From Syntrophobacterales bacterium (lineage in GTDB: Bacteria > Desulfobacterota > Syntrophia > Syntrophales > UBA2192): a stretch of 38,286 bases of DNA. The stretch spans positions 1 through 38,286 of the forward strand of contig JAGPKU010000019.1 of assembly GCA_018053845.1 (NCBI GenBank), written 5' to 3'. Of this stretch, positions 10,261 to 18,301 are shown in pieces. The position numbers and the translations under genes were made by a program. Each line of letters starts with the position of its first letter. Position 1 is the first letter of the stretch. The notes under the pieces were generated by a model. The model made no database searches and was not told the origin of the DNA. It saw only the letters and a program-made list of their open reading frames with translations.

Positions 10261-10320
10261 CAGGCGGCGGCAACCGGGCATCGGACGCCGGGGAGATTCA
10301 ACAGCAAGGAGACTGAAACC

Positions 10321-10500
10321 ATGTTTGGATTGGGAATGCCGGAACTGATCGTGATCCTCGTCATCATCCTCATCATCTTCGGGGCGGGAAAGCTCCCCGA
10401 GATCGGGGGGGCCATCGGCAAGGGGATCCGGAACTTCAAGAAGGCCTCCAAGGAAGGTGAAGAGGAGACCGAGGCAAAGAAACTCGAGGATAAGAAATAG
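10321..10500 (+). CDS. tatA: Sec-independent translocase subunit TatA/E
   Basis: A 59-residue protein with the TatA plan: MFGLGMPEL start, one membrane helix (about 8-22, [11 protein letters not shown]), the [23 protein letters not shown] hinge and amphipathic helix, then a charged tail ending KKLEDKK. TatA oligomers form the pore through which folded twin-arginine substrates pass. AAGGAG lies 9 nt before the ATG. It is 60 bp after rodZ and probably co-transcribed. tatB and tatC are not in the window, so it is an orphan here; deltaproteobacteria often carry several scattered tatA copies. Confidence 0.93.
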   Translation: MFGLGMPELIVILVIILIIFGAGKLPEIGGAIGKGIRNFKKASKEGEEETEAKKLEDKK

Positions 10501-10580
10501 GCCCGATCCTGCCTAGCACGGGGAGGGCATCGAACCCGCGGCCTGCGGGTACCCGAATACGGATCCCTTCCGCGGCGCAA

Positions 10581-10615
10581 AAAAAAAGAAAGCCCGGTCA
10601 CGCAACCGGGCTTTC
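10581..10615 (-). terminator. Intrinsic terminator of ssb
   Basis: A perfect 11-bp stem GAAAGCCCGGT/ACCGGGCTTTC (10588-10598 with 10605-10615) is followed on the minus strand by a long U-run (complement of the A-tract at 10579-10587). It lies 25 bp after the ssb stop. The same hairpin may also slow plus-strand transcription after tatA. Confidence 0.85.
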
Positions 10616-10639
10616 CTGCCTTTCGCCGGTCGCTTTCTC

Positions 10640-11056
10640 TTAAAACGGCACGTCCTCGTCAGGGGCCTGATCGCCCCCCCCGTAGGCCGGCATGGGGCTG
10701 TCGGCGCCGGCGACCTCGCGGCCGCCGCTCCCCTTCGACTCGAGCATCTGCATGTTGGAGGCGACGATCTCCGTCATGTAGCGCTTCTGGCCCTCCTTGT
10801 CTTCCCAGGACCGGGTCTGCAGTTTCCCCTCGATGAAGACCAGGCGGCCCTTGGACAGGTAGCTCCCGCAGATCTCCGCGAGTTTCCGAAACGTCACGAC
10901 CCGGTGCCATTCGGTTTTCTGGACCTTCTCCCCGCTCTTGTCCTTCCACGACTCGTCCGTGGCGATGCGAAGGGTCGTGACCATCGTCCCGTCCTGCGTG
11001 TAACGCACTTCGGGGTCCGCCCCGAGCCTGCCGATGAGGATTACCTTGTTGACCAT
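10640..11056 (-). CDS. ssb: Single-stranded DNA-binding protein
   Basis: A 138-residue OB-fold SSB that coats single-stranded DNA in replication and repair. It starts [20 protein letters not shown], has the conserved [23 protein letters not shown] segment, a short Gly-rich linker ([10 protein letters not shown]) and the acidic tip DEDVPF that recruits partner proteins. AAGGGGGGA lies 4-5 nt upstream of the ATG. It is a single gene with its own promoter candidate and terminator. Confidence 0.96.
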   Translation of the reverse strand: MVNKVILIGRLGADPEVRYTQDGTMVTTLRIATDESWKDKSGEKVQKTEWHRVVTFRKLAEICGSYLSKGRLVFIEGKLQTRSWEDKEGQKRYMTEIVASNMQMLESKGSGGREVAGADSPMPAYGGGDQAPDEDVPF

Positions 11057-11251
11057 CCGTTCCCCCCTTCCTGCCGTTCAAGCGCGGCCTCCCGGGCCTG
11101 TCCGGCCGCGGGTTACGCGGGCACGGATTCCATGGACAGACGAAGTTGGGAAGCAACGTCTTCGCTTCGCGTGCTTCCGCCGGAAAGCGCGCCGTGACAC
11201 GGCGGGTATTGTATTGGCTCTTGACGCTGGTTCGAGGCCAGGAGCGGTGTC

Positions 11252-11280
11252 ATCATATAGAAGAGCGGCCCTCTTCGCAA
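11252..11280 (-). promoter_or_regulatory. Sigma-70-type promoter candidate for ssb
   Basis: On the minus strand, TTGCGA (11275-11280), 17-bp spacer, TATGAT (11252-11257). It points toward ssb, whose start is about 190 bp downstream, giving a long leader if used. Confidence 0.4.
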
Positions 11281-11342
11281 TCAAATAATCCGGAGCGCGG
11301 CCCGGGACGGCCGCGCCCGGCCGCCAAGCGCCAGATTCCCTG

Positions 11343-11371
11343 TTGACTTCGACCGGCAGATCAAGTAGAAA
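11343..11371 (+). promoter_or_regulatory. Sigma-70-type promoter candidate for plsC-uppP-ftsK-rimO
   Basis: TTGACT (11343-11348), 17-bp spacer, TAGAAA (11366-11371). It lies 45 bp before the plsC start and heads a run of four abutting genes. The palindrome GTTAAATTTAAC at 11378-11389 would overlap the start of the transcript. Confidence 0.5.
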
Positions 11372-11416
11372 TGTGTGGTTAAATTTAACAAATCATTACA
11401 TTTTTCAGGAAACCCT

Positions 11417-12160
11417 ATGTTCCGGTCGGCCATCCTGGTCCTCCTGGGGATATCGATCACGGCATTCATCTCCCTCTTCGTCGTCGTATCGTACCGCCTG
11501 TTTCCCCGCGGGGAATACACGACGCACCGTGTCTCCGTGCTCTGGGCGAAGATCCTGCTGCGCATCTCGAGCGTCAGCGTGACCGTGGAGGGCCGGGAAA
11601 ACATCCTGCGGGACAGGCCCCAGGTCTTCATGGCCAACCACCAGAGCGGCTTCGACATCCTGATCGTGCTGGCGAGCATCGACACCTACTTCGCCTGGAT
11701 CGCCAAGAAGGAGCTGTTCGCCATCCCCGTGTTCGGCCGCGCCCTCGCAAAGACGGGTTCCATCCCGATCGACCGGAAGAATTTCGTGCGCGCCATGCGC
11801 AGCATCCACGACGCGGCGCGCCGGATCCGGGAGGGCAAGTCGGTCATGACGTTCCCCGAGGGGACGAGAAGCATGGACGGGAAGATCCACCCCTTCAAGA
11901 AAGGGGTGTTTCACCTCGCCCTGAAGGCCGGGGTTCCCGTCGTGCCCGTCACGATCGTCGGCAGCGGAGAGATCATGCCCAAGAAGTCGCTCCGGGTCCA
12001 CCCGGGGCACGTCACCCTGGTCATCGACAGGCCCATCGACGTGACGGCATACTCGGAAGAGACCCTCGACGAGCTGCTCAACCGGGTCTACGACGTCGTC
12101 GCATCGCACTACTACCTCCGGAGGCCGGAGCTGGCCATCGGAAAGGACAAAGCCGCGTGA
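11417..12160 (+). CDS. plsC: 1-Acyl-sn-glycerol-3-phosphate acyltransferase
   Basis: Acylates lysophosphatidic acid to phosphatidic acid at the inner membrane. The 247-residue protein has an N-terminal hydrophobic helix (about 5-27), the catalytic NHQSGFD (His75, Asp80), the IPIDRKN block and the substrate-binding FPEGTRS (146-152), followed by VPVVPVTIVGSGEI. The ATG at 11417 has AGGA 6 nt upstream; an in-frame GTG 14 codons earlier lacks a ribosome site. Its stop overlaps the uppP start by 4 bp, so the two are translationally coupled. Confidence 0.93.
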   Translation: MFRSAILVLLGISITAFISLFVVVSYRLFPRGEYTTHRVSVLWAKILLRISSVSVTVEGRENILRDRPQVFMANHQSGFDILIVLASIDTYFAWIAKKELFAIPVFGRALAKTGSIPIDRKNFVRAMRSIHDAARRIREGKSVMTFPEGTRSMDGKIHPFKKGVFHLALKAGVPVVPVTIVGSGEIMPKKSLRVHPGHVTLVIDRPIDVTAYSEETLDELLNRVYDVVASHYYLRRPELAIGKDKAA

Positions 12161-12996
12161 GTCTGCTGGAAGGGGTCCTCCTCGGCATCGTGCAGGGGTT
12201 GACGGAGCTGCTGCCCGTGAGCAGCTCGGCCCACCTCGTCTTCGCCCAGAGCCTGATCGAGGGGTTCCGGCAGCCCGGGGTCCTCTTCGACGTCATGCTC
12301 CACGTCGGGACCACCCTGGCCGTCGCCCTGTTCTTCCGCCGGGAGATCGGGGAGATCCTCGTGGCGCTGCTGCCGAAGGGGTATCGCCGGTCGCTCTCGG
12401 GCCGCCTCGACACGGCCCTCAACGACGGCTGGGTCGGCACGCGCAGGCGATTGCTGCTGTACCTCGTCGTCGCCACGGCCATCACGGGCGCCATCGGGTT
12501 TTCCTTCAAGGACATCATCCATGAGCTGTTCGAGTCGGTGGAACTGGCCGCGGCGATGCTGCTCGTGACGGGGATCCTTCTGTTTCTCTCCGACCGCGTG
12601 AAGAACCCGGCGCGGACCGAGGCCCAGATGAACCTGCTCGACGGCATCGTGATCGGCGTGATCCAGGGGATCGCCGTCCTTCCCGGCATCTCCCGGTCGG
12701 GCTCGACGATCTCCTTCGGCCTCTTCCGGGGGCTCGAGGGCGAGACGGCGGCCCGGTTCTCCTTCCTGCTGTCGATCCCGGCCATCGCGGGCGCGGCGGT
12801 CCTCGAGGCGAGGCACGCCGAGGCCGTCCCGCCGGGCGAGATGACGGTGTATGCCGCCGGGGCGCTGGCCGCGGCGGTGGTGGCCTATCTGACCCTGAAA
12901 TTTCTCTTTTTCGTGGTGCGGAAGCGAAACCTCCGCTTCTTCGCCTACTACTGCTGGATCGTGGGGGCGACGGTCCTCGCCCTGCATCTGCGATGA
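12157..12996 (+). CDS. uppP: Undecaprenyl-diphosphate phosphatase (BacA type)
   Basis: Recycles undecaprenyl pyrophosphate to the monophosphate carrier lipid for peptidoglycan and surface polysaccharides; also confers bacitracin tolerance. The 279-residue multi-spanning membrane protein shows both family motifs: QGLTELLPVSSSAHL (13-27, including the (E/Q)xxxE pair) and PGISRSGST (176-184). The GTG start at 12157 overlaps the plsC stop (GTGA), and its own TGA overlaps the ftsK ATG (ATGA), a tightly coupled envelope operon. Confidence 0.95.
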   Translation: MSLLEGVLLGIVQGLTELLPVSSSAHLVFAQSLIEGFRQPGVLFDVMLHVGTTLAVALFFRREIGEILVALLPKGYRRSLSGRLDTALNDGWVGTRRRLLLYLVVATAITGAIGFSFKDIIHELFESVELAAAMLLVTGILLFLSDRVKNPARTEAQMNLLDGIVIGVIQGIAVLPGISRSGSTISFGLFRGLEGETAARFSFLLSIPAIAGAAVLEARHAEAVPPGEMTVYAAGALAAAVVAYLTLKFLFFVVRKRNLRFFAYYCWIVGATVLALHLR

Positions 12997-15260
12997 AACG
13001 GCGGGAGCCCATGGCCGAACGAAAACCGATACAGGGCCGGGCGCGGGAGATCGCGGGCGTGGTCCTCTTCGCCCTGGCGGTCTTCCTGTTCCTGTCGGTG
13101 ATCTCCTACTCCCCGGCGGACCCGTCGCTGTCGAACTACGAGACGTCGCGGGCAAAGATCTCCAACGTCGGCGGGATCATCGGCTCCTATGTCGCCGACC
13201 TGCTGATCCGGTTCCTCGGGCTCTCCGCCTACTGGCTGCCCCTGTTTCTGCTCATCACCTCGGTGAAGCTCTTCCTCGACGCGGGCTTCCTCTTCCGGCC
13301 CGGCTGGATCGGGGGCTTCGTCGGGCTCGTCGTGACCACCTCGGGGCTCTTCGCCCACGCCTACAAGCTCATCCCACTGGTCGACACGCCCTTCGCGGCC
13401 GGCGGGTTTGCGGGCACGCTGCTGTCGGAATACCTCAATGCCCTGTTCAACCCCGGCGGGACCTTCATCTTGCTGTTTGTGGGCCTCGTCATCTCGCTGA
13501 TCGTCACGGTGGATCTCTCCGTCGTCACGGCGCTGCGCAAGGCCTACGGGGTGGCCCGCAGCACGGGCCGCGGGGTCCGCTCCTACGTGGAGATCGGCCG
13601 CGAGAAGGTGACGGACTACCTGAGGGAGGACGAGGCCGAGGAGCGCGAGGCGCCGAGAAAGGCCGAGAGGCGGCCGCCCCCCGTGATCCGCGAGGAGAGG
13701 GCCCCGGCGAAGGAGCGAACGCGGAAGAAGAAAGTCGAGCAGACGGTCTTCGAGTTCGCCAGGCCCAAGGGGGCCTACATCCTGCCGCCGCTCACCCTGC
13801 TGGACGACGTGCCCCGGCGCGACACGAAACAGCGCCGCGAGAACCTCATGGCCAACGCGAGGCTCCTGGAGAAGAAGCTGGCCGACTTCGGCGTCGAGGG
13901 CAGGGTGTCGGAGGTCAAGCCCGGGCCCGTCATCACGATGTACGAGCTCGAGCCCGCGCCGGGCGTCAAGATCAACAGGATCGCCAACCTCTCCGACGAC
14001 CTCGCCCTGGCCCTGAAGGCCCAGAGCGTGCGCATCGTCGCGCCCATCCCCGGCAAGGCCGCCATCGGGATCGAGATCCCCAACGCCGAGCGCGACGCCG
14101 TCACCCTCCGGGACGCCGTGGACAACGAGGCCTTCGCCCAGGCCAAGCACCGGCTGCCCATCGCGCTGGGCGAGGACATCACGGGGACGCCCGTGATCGC
14201 CGACCTCACCCGGATGCCCCACCTGCTCATCGCGGGCACGACGGGCTCGGGCAAGAGCGTCTTCCTCAACGCACTGATCTGCAGCCTGCTCTTCAAGGCG
14301 CCCCCCGACGAGGTGAAGTTCCTCATGATCGACCCCAAGCGACTGGAGCTGGCGGCCTACGAGGGGCTGCCGCATCTGCTGCACCCCGTCGTGGTGGACC
14401 CCAAGGAAGCGGCCTCGGTGCTCCGCTGGGCCGTGGAGGAGATGGAGAACCGCTACCGCATCATCGGCGAGACGGGCGAGAAGAGCATCGACAAGTTCAA
14501 CCGCTTCGTGGAGAAAAAGCAGCAGGGGCGCGAGCGGATCCTCGAGGAGGCCCAGGCGAGGCTGCCCATGGGCGAGGCGGAAGAACCGGAACCGAAGCCC
14601 CTGCCGGAGAAGCTGCCCTACCTCGTCATCGTCATCGACGAGCTGGCGGACCTCATGATGGTGGCCCAGCGCAACGTCGAGGAGTCCCTCACGAGGCTCG
14701 CCCAGATGGCGCGCGCCTCGGGCATCCACATCATCCTCGCGACCCAGCGGCCCTCGGTGGACGTCATCACGGGGATCATCAAGGCGAACTTCCCCACGCG
14801 GATCTCCTTCCAGGTCTCCTCGAAGGTGGACTCGCGAACGATCCTGGACCAGCTCGGCGCGGAGCACCTCCTCGGCCAGGGCGACATGCTCTTCATGCCC
14901 CCGGGCACCTCGAAGCTCCAGCGTATCCACGGCGCCTTCGTCTCCGACCGGGAGATCTCGCGCATCGTGAGCTTCATCCGAAAGCAGGAGGCGCCCGTCT
15001 ACGACGAGTCGATCCAGAAATTCAAGGTCGAGGCCCAGGAGGGGGAGAAGGCCGAGGGCGACATCGACGAGAAGTACGACGAGGCCGTGGAGCTCGTGAC
15101 CGAACTGGGCCAGGCCTCGGTGTCGCTCGTGCAGCGCTACCTCAAGGTGGGGTACAACCGCGCCGCCCGGATGATCGAGCGGATGGAGAAGGAGGGCGTC
15201 GTGGGCCCCTCCGACGGCGTGAAGCCGCGAAAGGTCCTCGCCAGAAAGCTGCCGAGGTAA
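12993..15260 (+). CDS. ftsK: DNA translocase FtsK
   Basis: A septal ATPase that pumps chromosome ends and supports XerCD resolution during division. The 755-residue protein has four N-terminal membrane helices (about residues 20-175), a short charged linker (210-255), then the motor: Walker A GTTGSGKS near 415 and Walker B VIVIDELADLMM near 549, with ATQRPSVDVITG. The C-terminal winged-helix gamma domain (about 695-755, ELGQASVSLVQRYLKVGYNRAARMI) reads KOPS-type polarity signals. The linker is far shorter than in E. coli FtsK, as in SpoIIIE-like forms. The ATG at 12993 overlaps uppP; an internal ATG at 13011 preceded by GGGAG is the alternative start. Confidence 0.96.
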   Translation: MKRREPMAERKPIQGRAREIAGVVLFALAVFLFLSVISYSPADPSLSNYETSRAKISNVGGIIGSYVADLLIRFLGLSAYWLPLFLLITSVKLFLDAGFLFRPGWIGGFVGLVVTTSGLFAHAYKLIPLVDTPFAAGGFAGTLLSEYLNALFNPGGTFILLFVGLVISLIVTVDLSVVTALRKAYGVARSTGRGVRSYVEIGREKVTDYLREDEAEEREAPRKAERRPPPVIREERAPAKERTRKKKVEQTVFEFARPKGAYILPPLTLLDDVPRRDTKQRRENLMANARLLEKKLADFGVEGRVSEVKPGPVITMYELEPAPGVKINRIANLSDDLALALKAQSVRIVAPIPGKAAIGIEIPNAERDAVTLRDAVDNEAFAQAKHRLPIALGEDITGTPVIADLTRMPHLLIAGTTGSGKSVFLNALICSLLFKAPPDEVKFLMIDPKRLELAAYEGLPHLLHPVVVDPKEAASVLRWAVEEMENRYRIIGETGEKSIDKFNRFVEKKQQGRERILEEAQARLPMGEAEEPEPKPLPEKLPYLVIVIDELADLMMVAQRNVEESLTRLAQMARASGIHIILATQRPSVDVITGIIKANFPTRISFQVSSKVDSRTILDQLGAEHLLGQGDMLFMPPGTSKLQRIHGAFVSDREISRIVSFIRKQEAPVYDESIQKFKVEAQEGEKAEGDIDEKYDEAVELVTELGQASVSLVQRYLKVGYNRAARMIERMEKEGVVGPSDGVKPRKVLARKLPR

Positions 15261-15261
15261 A

Positions 15262-16605
15262 GTGAGCGGGAAAAGCGTCTACATCCTGAGCCTCGGCTGC
15301 CCGAAGAACCTCGTGGACAGCGAGGTCATCTCCGCCCTGCTGGCGCGCGCGGGCTGGACCGTCACCGACCGGCCCGACCGGGCCGACACCATCGTCGTCA
15401 ACACCTGCGCCTTCATCCTCCCCGCAAAGGAGGAGTCCATCGAGGAGATCCTCCGGATGGCGGCCTGGAAGAAGAGGGGCCGCTGCCGTCGCCTCGTCGT
15501 CACGGGCTGCCTGCCGCAGCGCTACGGCGCCGAGCTGGCCCGGGAGCTCCCCGAGGTGGACCTCTTCCTGGGCACGGGGGACTTCCCCGGGATCCCCTCG
15601 CACCTCGAGCGCCTGGGCGACGGCCCGCGGCGAACCCCCGCCGTGCAGGTGGGCAGGCCCCTGTATCTCATGGACGCCTCGGTGCCGCGCAGGGTCTCCA
15701 CGGCCTCATACGGCTATCTCAAGATCGCCGAGGGGTGCTCGAACCGCTGTGCCTACTGCGTCATCCCCTCGATCCGGGGGCCCTTCCGGAGCCGCCCCAT
15801 GGACGACATCGTCTCGGAGGCCGTGCGGCTCGCGGCCGACGGGACGCGCGAGATCATCCTCGTCGCCCAGGACACGACGGCCTGGGGACGGGACCTCAGG
15901 GGCCGCCCCACGCTCAACGGCCTTCTCAAGCGGCTCTGCACGATCGAGGGGCCGCGCCGGATCCGGATCCTCTACGCCTACCCGAAGAACGTCACGGCCG
16001 AGCTTCTCGCCACGATGGCCGCGGAGGAGAAGGTTTGCCGGTACCTCGACGTCCCGGTGCAGCACATCGACGACCGGGTCCTCAAGGCGATGAACCGCAG
16101 GGGCTCCGCCTCCTTCATCCGCAAGAAGATCGAGGAGATCCGGCGGGCCGTCCCGGGCATCGCCCTGCGGACCTCGCTCATCGTCGGGTATCCCGGCGAG
16201 ACGGAGGACGCCTTCGAGCGGCTGCTGCGGTTCGTGGAGGAGGCCCGCTTCGAGAGCCTGGGGGTGTTCCCCTATTCCCCGGAAGAGGGGACGGCGGCCG
16301 AGCGGCTGCCGGGGCAGGTGCCGGAGGAGGAGAAGCGGCGTCGCCAGGCCCTCGTCATGGAGGCCCAGGCGGCGGTCGCCGACGAGATCGGCCTGGCCCG
16401 CATCGGGGCGCTGGAGGAGGTGCTCATCGAGGGCCGGACGGACCGCGAGGATTTCCCCTGGTGGGGCCGGACGCGCTTCCAGGCCCCCGAGATCGACGGG
16501 ATCACCTTCGTGCGCGCGGCGGCGCTCAGCCCGGGCGAGATCGTCCGCTGCCGTGTCACGGCGGCGGAGCTCTACGACCTCTACGCGGAACAGGCGGGCG
16601 ACTGA
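15262..16605 (+). CDS. rimO: Ribosomal protein S12 methylthiotransferase
   Basis: A radical SAM enzyme that adds a methylthio group to the conserved Asp of ribosomal protein S12. The N-terminal UPF0004 domain has three cluster cysteines (SLGCPKN Cys13, VNTCAF Cys49, TGCLPQR Cys83). The radical SAM CxxxCxxC is CSNRCAYC at Cys159, 163 and 166; a TRAM domain follows after residue 375. The SLGCPKNLVDSE start and lack of a long C-terminal extension favour RimO over MiaB. GTG start with GAGGT close upstream; the gene begins 1 bp after ftsK. Confidence 0.94.
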   Translation: MSGKSVYILSLGCPKNLVDSEVISALLARAGWTVTDRPDRADTIVVNTCAFILPAKEESIEEILRMAAWKKRGRCRRLVVTGCLPQRYGAELARELPEVDLFLGTGDFPGIPSHLERLGDGPRRTPAVQVGRPLYLMDASVPRRVSTASYGYLKIAEGCSNRCAYCVIPSIRGPFRSRPMDDIVSEAVRLAADGTREIILVAQDTTAWGRDLRGRPTLNGLLKRLCTIEGPRRIRILYAYPKNVTAELLATMAAEEKVCRYLDVPVQHIDDRVLKAMNRRGSASFIRKKIEEIRRAVPGIALRTSLIVGYPGETEDAFERLLRFVEEARFESLGVFPYSPEEGTAAERLPGQVPEEEKRRRQALVMEAQAAVADEIGLARIGALEEVLIEGRTDREDFPWWGRTRFQAPEIDGITFVRAAALSPGEIVRCRVTAAELYDLYAEQAGD

Positions 16606-16626
16606 ATATCGATCGCCCGCCTGTTC
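16588..16626 (+). terminator. Hairpin terminator overlapping the rimO stop
   Basis: A perfect 14-bp stem (16588-16601 with 16613-16626, 11-nt loop) includes the last five rimO codons and the stop codon within its left arm and loop. The downstream U-run is weak (TCCCTTTCTT). It ends the plsC-uppP-ftsK-rimO run just before the convergent SEC-C gene. Confidence 0.6.
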
Positions 16627-16654
16627 GGAATCCCTTTCTTCAGCCTCCTCCCCC

Positions 16655-16816
16655 TCACATCAGTCCCATTTGCTTCCTTCTCTTCTTTTCGTCGCTGTCG
16701 AGACAGCATCGCTTGTACTTCTTGCCGCTCCCGCAGGGGCATGCGTCGTTGCGTCCCGTCTCCGGCTTCTTCGCGGGGCTTTTCTCCGGGCTGAACAGCT
16801 TTTCCAGGAATTTCAT
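16655..16816 (-). CDS. SEC-C motif small protein
   Basis: A 53-residue protein, [13 protein letters not shown] at the start, then the SEC-C zinc-binding motif [16 protein letters not shown] at residues 25-40 and a basic tail [10 protein letters not shown]. In SecA this motif binds SecB and ribosomes; stand-alone copies are common and poorly understood. AAGGA lies 6 nt upstream of the ATG. It sits 48 bp downstream of the slyD-like gene on the same strand and is probably co-transcribed, both being plausible nascent-protein or metal-handling factors. Confidence 0.85.
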   Translation of the reverse strand: MKFLEKLFSPEKSPAKKPETGRNDACPCGSGKKYKRCCLDSDEKKRRKQMGLM

Positions 16817-16864
16817 CGTCGTCCTTCCGCCGTTTGTTCATCGGGCCTTCGCCCGGGGATTCCG

Positions 16865-17314
16865 TCAGGCCGGATCCTGCTCCGGGCCCGTCGATACGAT
16901 CTCGATGTCGAAGACCAGGGTCTTGCCGGCCAGGAAGTGGTTCAGGTCCATCTTGACCACCTCGTCGAGGATCTCGAAGACCTCGGCCGGGATCCGGTTG
17001 CCCTGCGGGTCGACCAGCTCGATCATCATCCCCTTCTCCAGGTCCATGCCCTCGGGAACCGTGTTTCTCGGGATGTCGACGATCAGCTCCAGCTGCCGGG
17101 GTCCGTAGGCCATCTCCGGCGCGATCGTCACGGTTTTCCTGTCCCCCACGGCCATGCCGAGAACCGCCTCGTCGAAGCCCCGGATGATCTGCCCGGTGCC
17201 GACGGTGAAGGTCATGGGCCGCCGGCCCGAGGAGGAATCGAACACCTCACCGCTCTCGAGTTTTCCCGTGTAATGCACGCTGACCGTATCGCCCGACTGG
17301 ATGGCTCTTCTCAT
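16865..17314 (-). CDS. slyD: FKBP-type peptidyl-prolyl isomerase, SlyD-like
   Basis: A 149-residue prolyl isomerase and chaperone. The FKBP half begins AIQSGDTVSVHYTGKLESGEVFDSS with GTGQIIRGFDEAVLGMAVGD; residues about 70-125 form the insert-in-flap domain typical of SlyD, ending NHFLAGKTLVFDIEIV. It lacks the His/Cys-rich metal tail of E. coli SlyD. The ATG at 17314 has a perfect AGGAGG 7 nt upstream. A longer in-frame reading from GTG at 17398 crosses a terminator-like hairpin and has no ribosome site, so it is rejected. It is followed by the SEC-C gene. Confidence 0.92.
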   Translation of the reverse strand: MRRAIQSGDTVSVHYTGKLESGEVFDSSSGRRPMTFTVGTGQIIRGFDEAVLGMAVGDRKTVTIAPEMAYGPRQLELIVDIPRNTVPEGMDLEKGMMIELVDPQGNRIPAEVFEILDEVVKMDLNHFLAGKTLVFDIEIVSTGPEQDPA

Positions 17315-17349
17315 CGCTTCGCCTCCTGCTTGCTCCGTTTGTGCGTCAT

Positions 17350-17384
17350 AAAAAAAACCACCGGACTCTGCGGAGCCCGGTGGT
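17350..17384 (-). terminator. Terminator-like hairpin in the slyD leader
   Basis: On the minus strand, the stem ACCACCGG/CCGGTGGT (17357-17364 with 17377-17384), extended by 3 bp after one mismatch, is followed by a run of eight U and lies only 36 bp before the slyD start. No minus-strand gene lies upstream for it to end. It may terminate a short RNA or act as an attenuator of slyD. A second stem-loop (CCTCAA/TTGAGG, 17425-17430 with 17438-17443) lies upstream. Confidence 0.6.
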
Positions 17385-17437
17385 GATCCCTGCGCCACAA
17401 AAATCGTGATCTCTCAGGCCCGGACCTCAAAATGCCC

Positions 17438-17468
17438 TTGAGGTTCCGTTGCCCGAGTTGTATATAAT
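17438..17468 (+). promoter_or_regulatory. Promoter candidate for the HlyIII gene
   Basis: TTGAGG (17438-17443) followed after 19 bp by the perfect -10 TATAAT (17463-17468), or after 17 bp by TATATA. It is 78 bp upstream of the gene start. The spacing is slightly long for the better -10. Confidence 0.4.
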
Positions 17469-17545
17469 GCGGCGCAAGAAAAGTAAAGCCCCTCTTTTCG
17501 GGCCGGTGTTTGCGCCCGAAATCCCCCGGGGCCCAGGGACGACAC

Positions 17546-18193
17546 ATGAATCCGCAGCGAATGCAGATCGAAGAGCTGGTCAACAGCCTCACACACGGGA
17601 CGGGCGCCCTCCTGAGCGCCGCGGGGCTCGGCGTGCTGGTCGTGCTGGCCTGCCTGCACGGCACGGCGCTGCACATCCTGAGCTGCGGCATCTACGGGGC
17701 GACGCTGGTGCTGCTCTACACGGCCTCGACCCTCTACCACGCCGTCCGCTCCCCGAGGCTCAAGCACGCCTTCAAGATCGTCGACCACTCGTGCATCTAC
17801 CTGCTGATCGCCGGCACCTACACGCCCTTCACCCTCGTCACGCTGCAGGGAAGCTGGGGCTGGACGCTGTTCGGCCTGATCTGGGTGCTGGCCGCCGCGG
17901 GGATCGTCTTCCAGGTCTTCTTCGTCTACCGGTTCAAGATCCTGGCCACGATCGCCTACGTCCTGATGGGGTGGCTCGCCGTCTTCGCCGTCAGGCCCCT
18001 CCTGGACGCCCTGCCCGCCGGCGGGTTCGCCTGGCTGCTGGCCGGGGGCATCGTCTACACCGTGGGGGCCCTGTTCTATCTTCTCAAAAGGCTCCCCTAC
18101 AACCACGCCATCTGGCACTTCTTCGTGCTCGGCGGCAGCGCGTGCCACTACGTCGCCGTCCTGCTCTACGTCGTCCCCGCAGCAACCGTTTGA
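17546..18193 (+). CDS. Hemolysin III / YqfA (PAQR) family membrane protein
   Basis: A 215-residue seven-helix membrane protein. Diagnostic PAQR/HlyIII motifs: NSLTHGTGALLS near the start, STLYHAV, KIVDHSCIYLLIAGTYTPF, and the C-terminal NHAIWHFFVLGGSACHYVAV; the conserved His and Asp residues form the intramembrane zinc site seen in PAQR proteins. The natural role is unsettled; the hemolysin label is historical. The ATG at 17546 has AGGGA about 8 nt upstream. It is a single gene convergent with cheR. Confidence 0.9.
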   Translation: MNPQRMQIEELVNSLTHGTGALLSAAGLGVLVVLACLHGTALHILSCGIYGATLVLLYTASTLYHAVRSPRLKHAFKIVDHSCIYLLIAGTYTPFTLVTLQGSWGWTLFGLIWVLAAAGIVFQVFFVYRFKILATIAYVLMGWLAVFAVRPLLDALPAGGFAWLLAGGIVYTVGALFYLLKRLPYNHAIWHFFVLGGSACHYVAVLLYVVPAATV

Positions 18194-18301
18194 CCGGAGC
18201 CCCGCCCGCTTCCGAGGCTCAATGGGAGCCCGGCTCCACCCTCGGCCGCCGCGCCTTGCCGAACGGGCCGTCCGCGACCTCGATGCATCCCCCGGGGACC
18301 G

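Larger units (their letters stand above)
11057..11416. other. 360-bp gap between ssb and plsC
   Basis: No convincing gene lies here. The gap carries divergent promoter candidates for ssb (minus) and plsC (plus), an 8-bp GC-rich stem-loop at 11295-11316 (GCGCGGCC/GGCCGCGC) between them, and a 12-bp perfect palindrome GTTAAATTTAAC at 11378-11389, just after the plsC -10 box, where a repressor could act. Confidence 0.5.

Noticed and set aside
11057-11416. Small genes in the ssb-plsC gap on either strand
   Set aside because: The short frames there lack ribosome sites and recognisable features; promoter-like and palindromic sequences explain the region better.
12948-14930. 660-codon open frame on the minus strand opposite ftsK
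   Set aside because: Composition is that of an antisense shadow (runs of His/Asp/Glu/Gly) and it overlaps a clear FtsK.
17314-17398. N-terminal extension of the slyD-like protein from the GTG at 17398
   Set aside because: It would translate through a terminator-type hairpin and U-run, has no ribosome site, and the ATG at 17314 has a perfect AGGAGG.
17385-17460. TPP or SAM riboswitch upstream of slyD (CTGAGA-like string present on the minus strand)
   Set aside because: Only a short CTGAGA resemblance; the second conserved half of the TPP aptamer and SAM core elements are not found.
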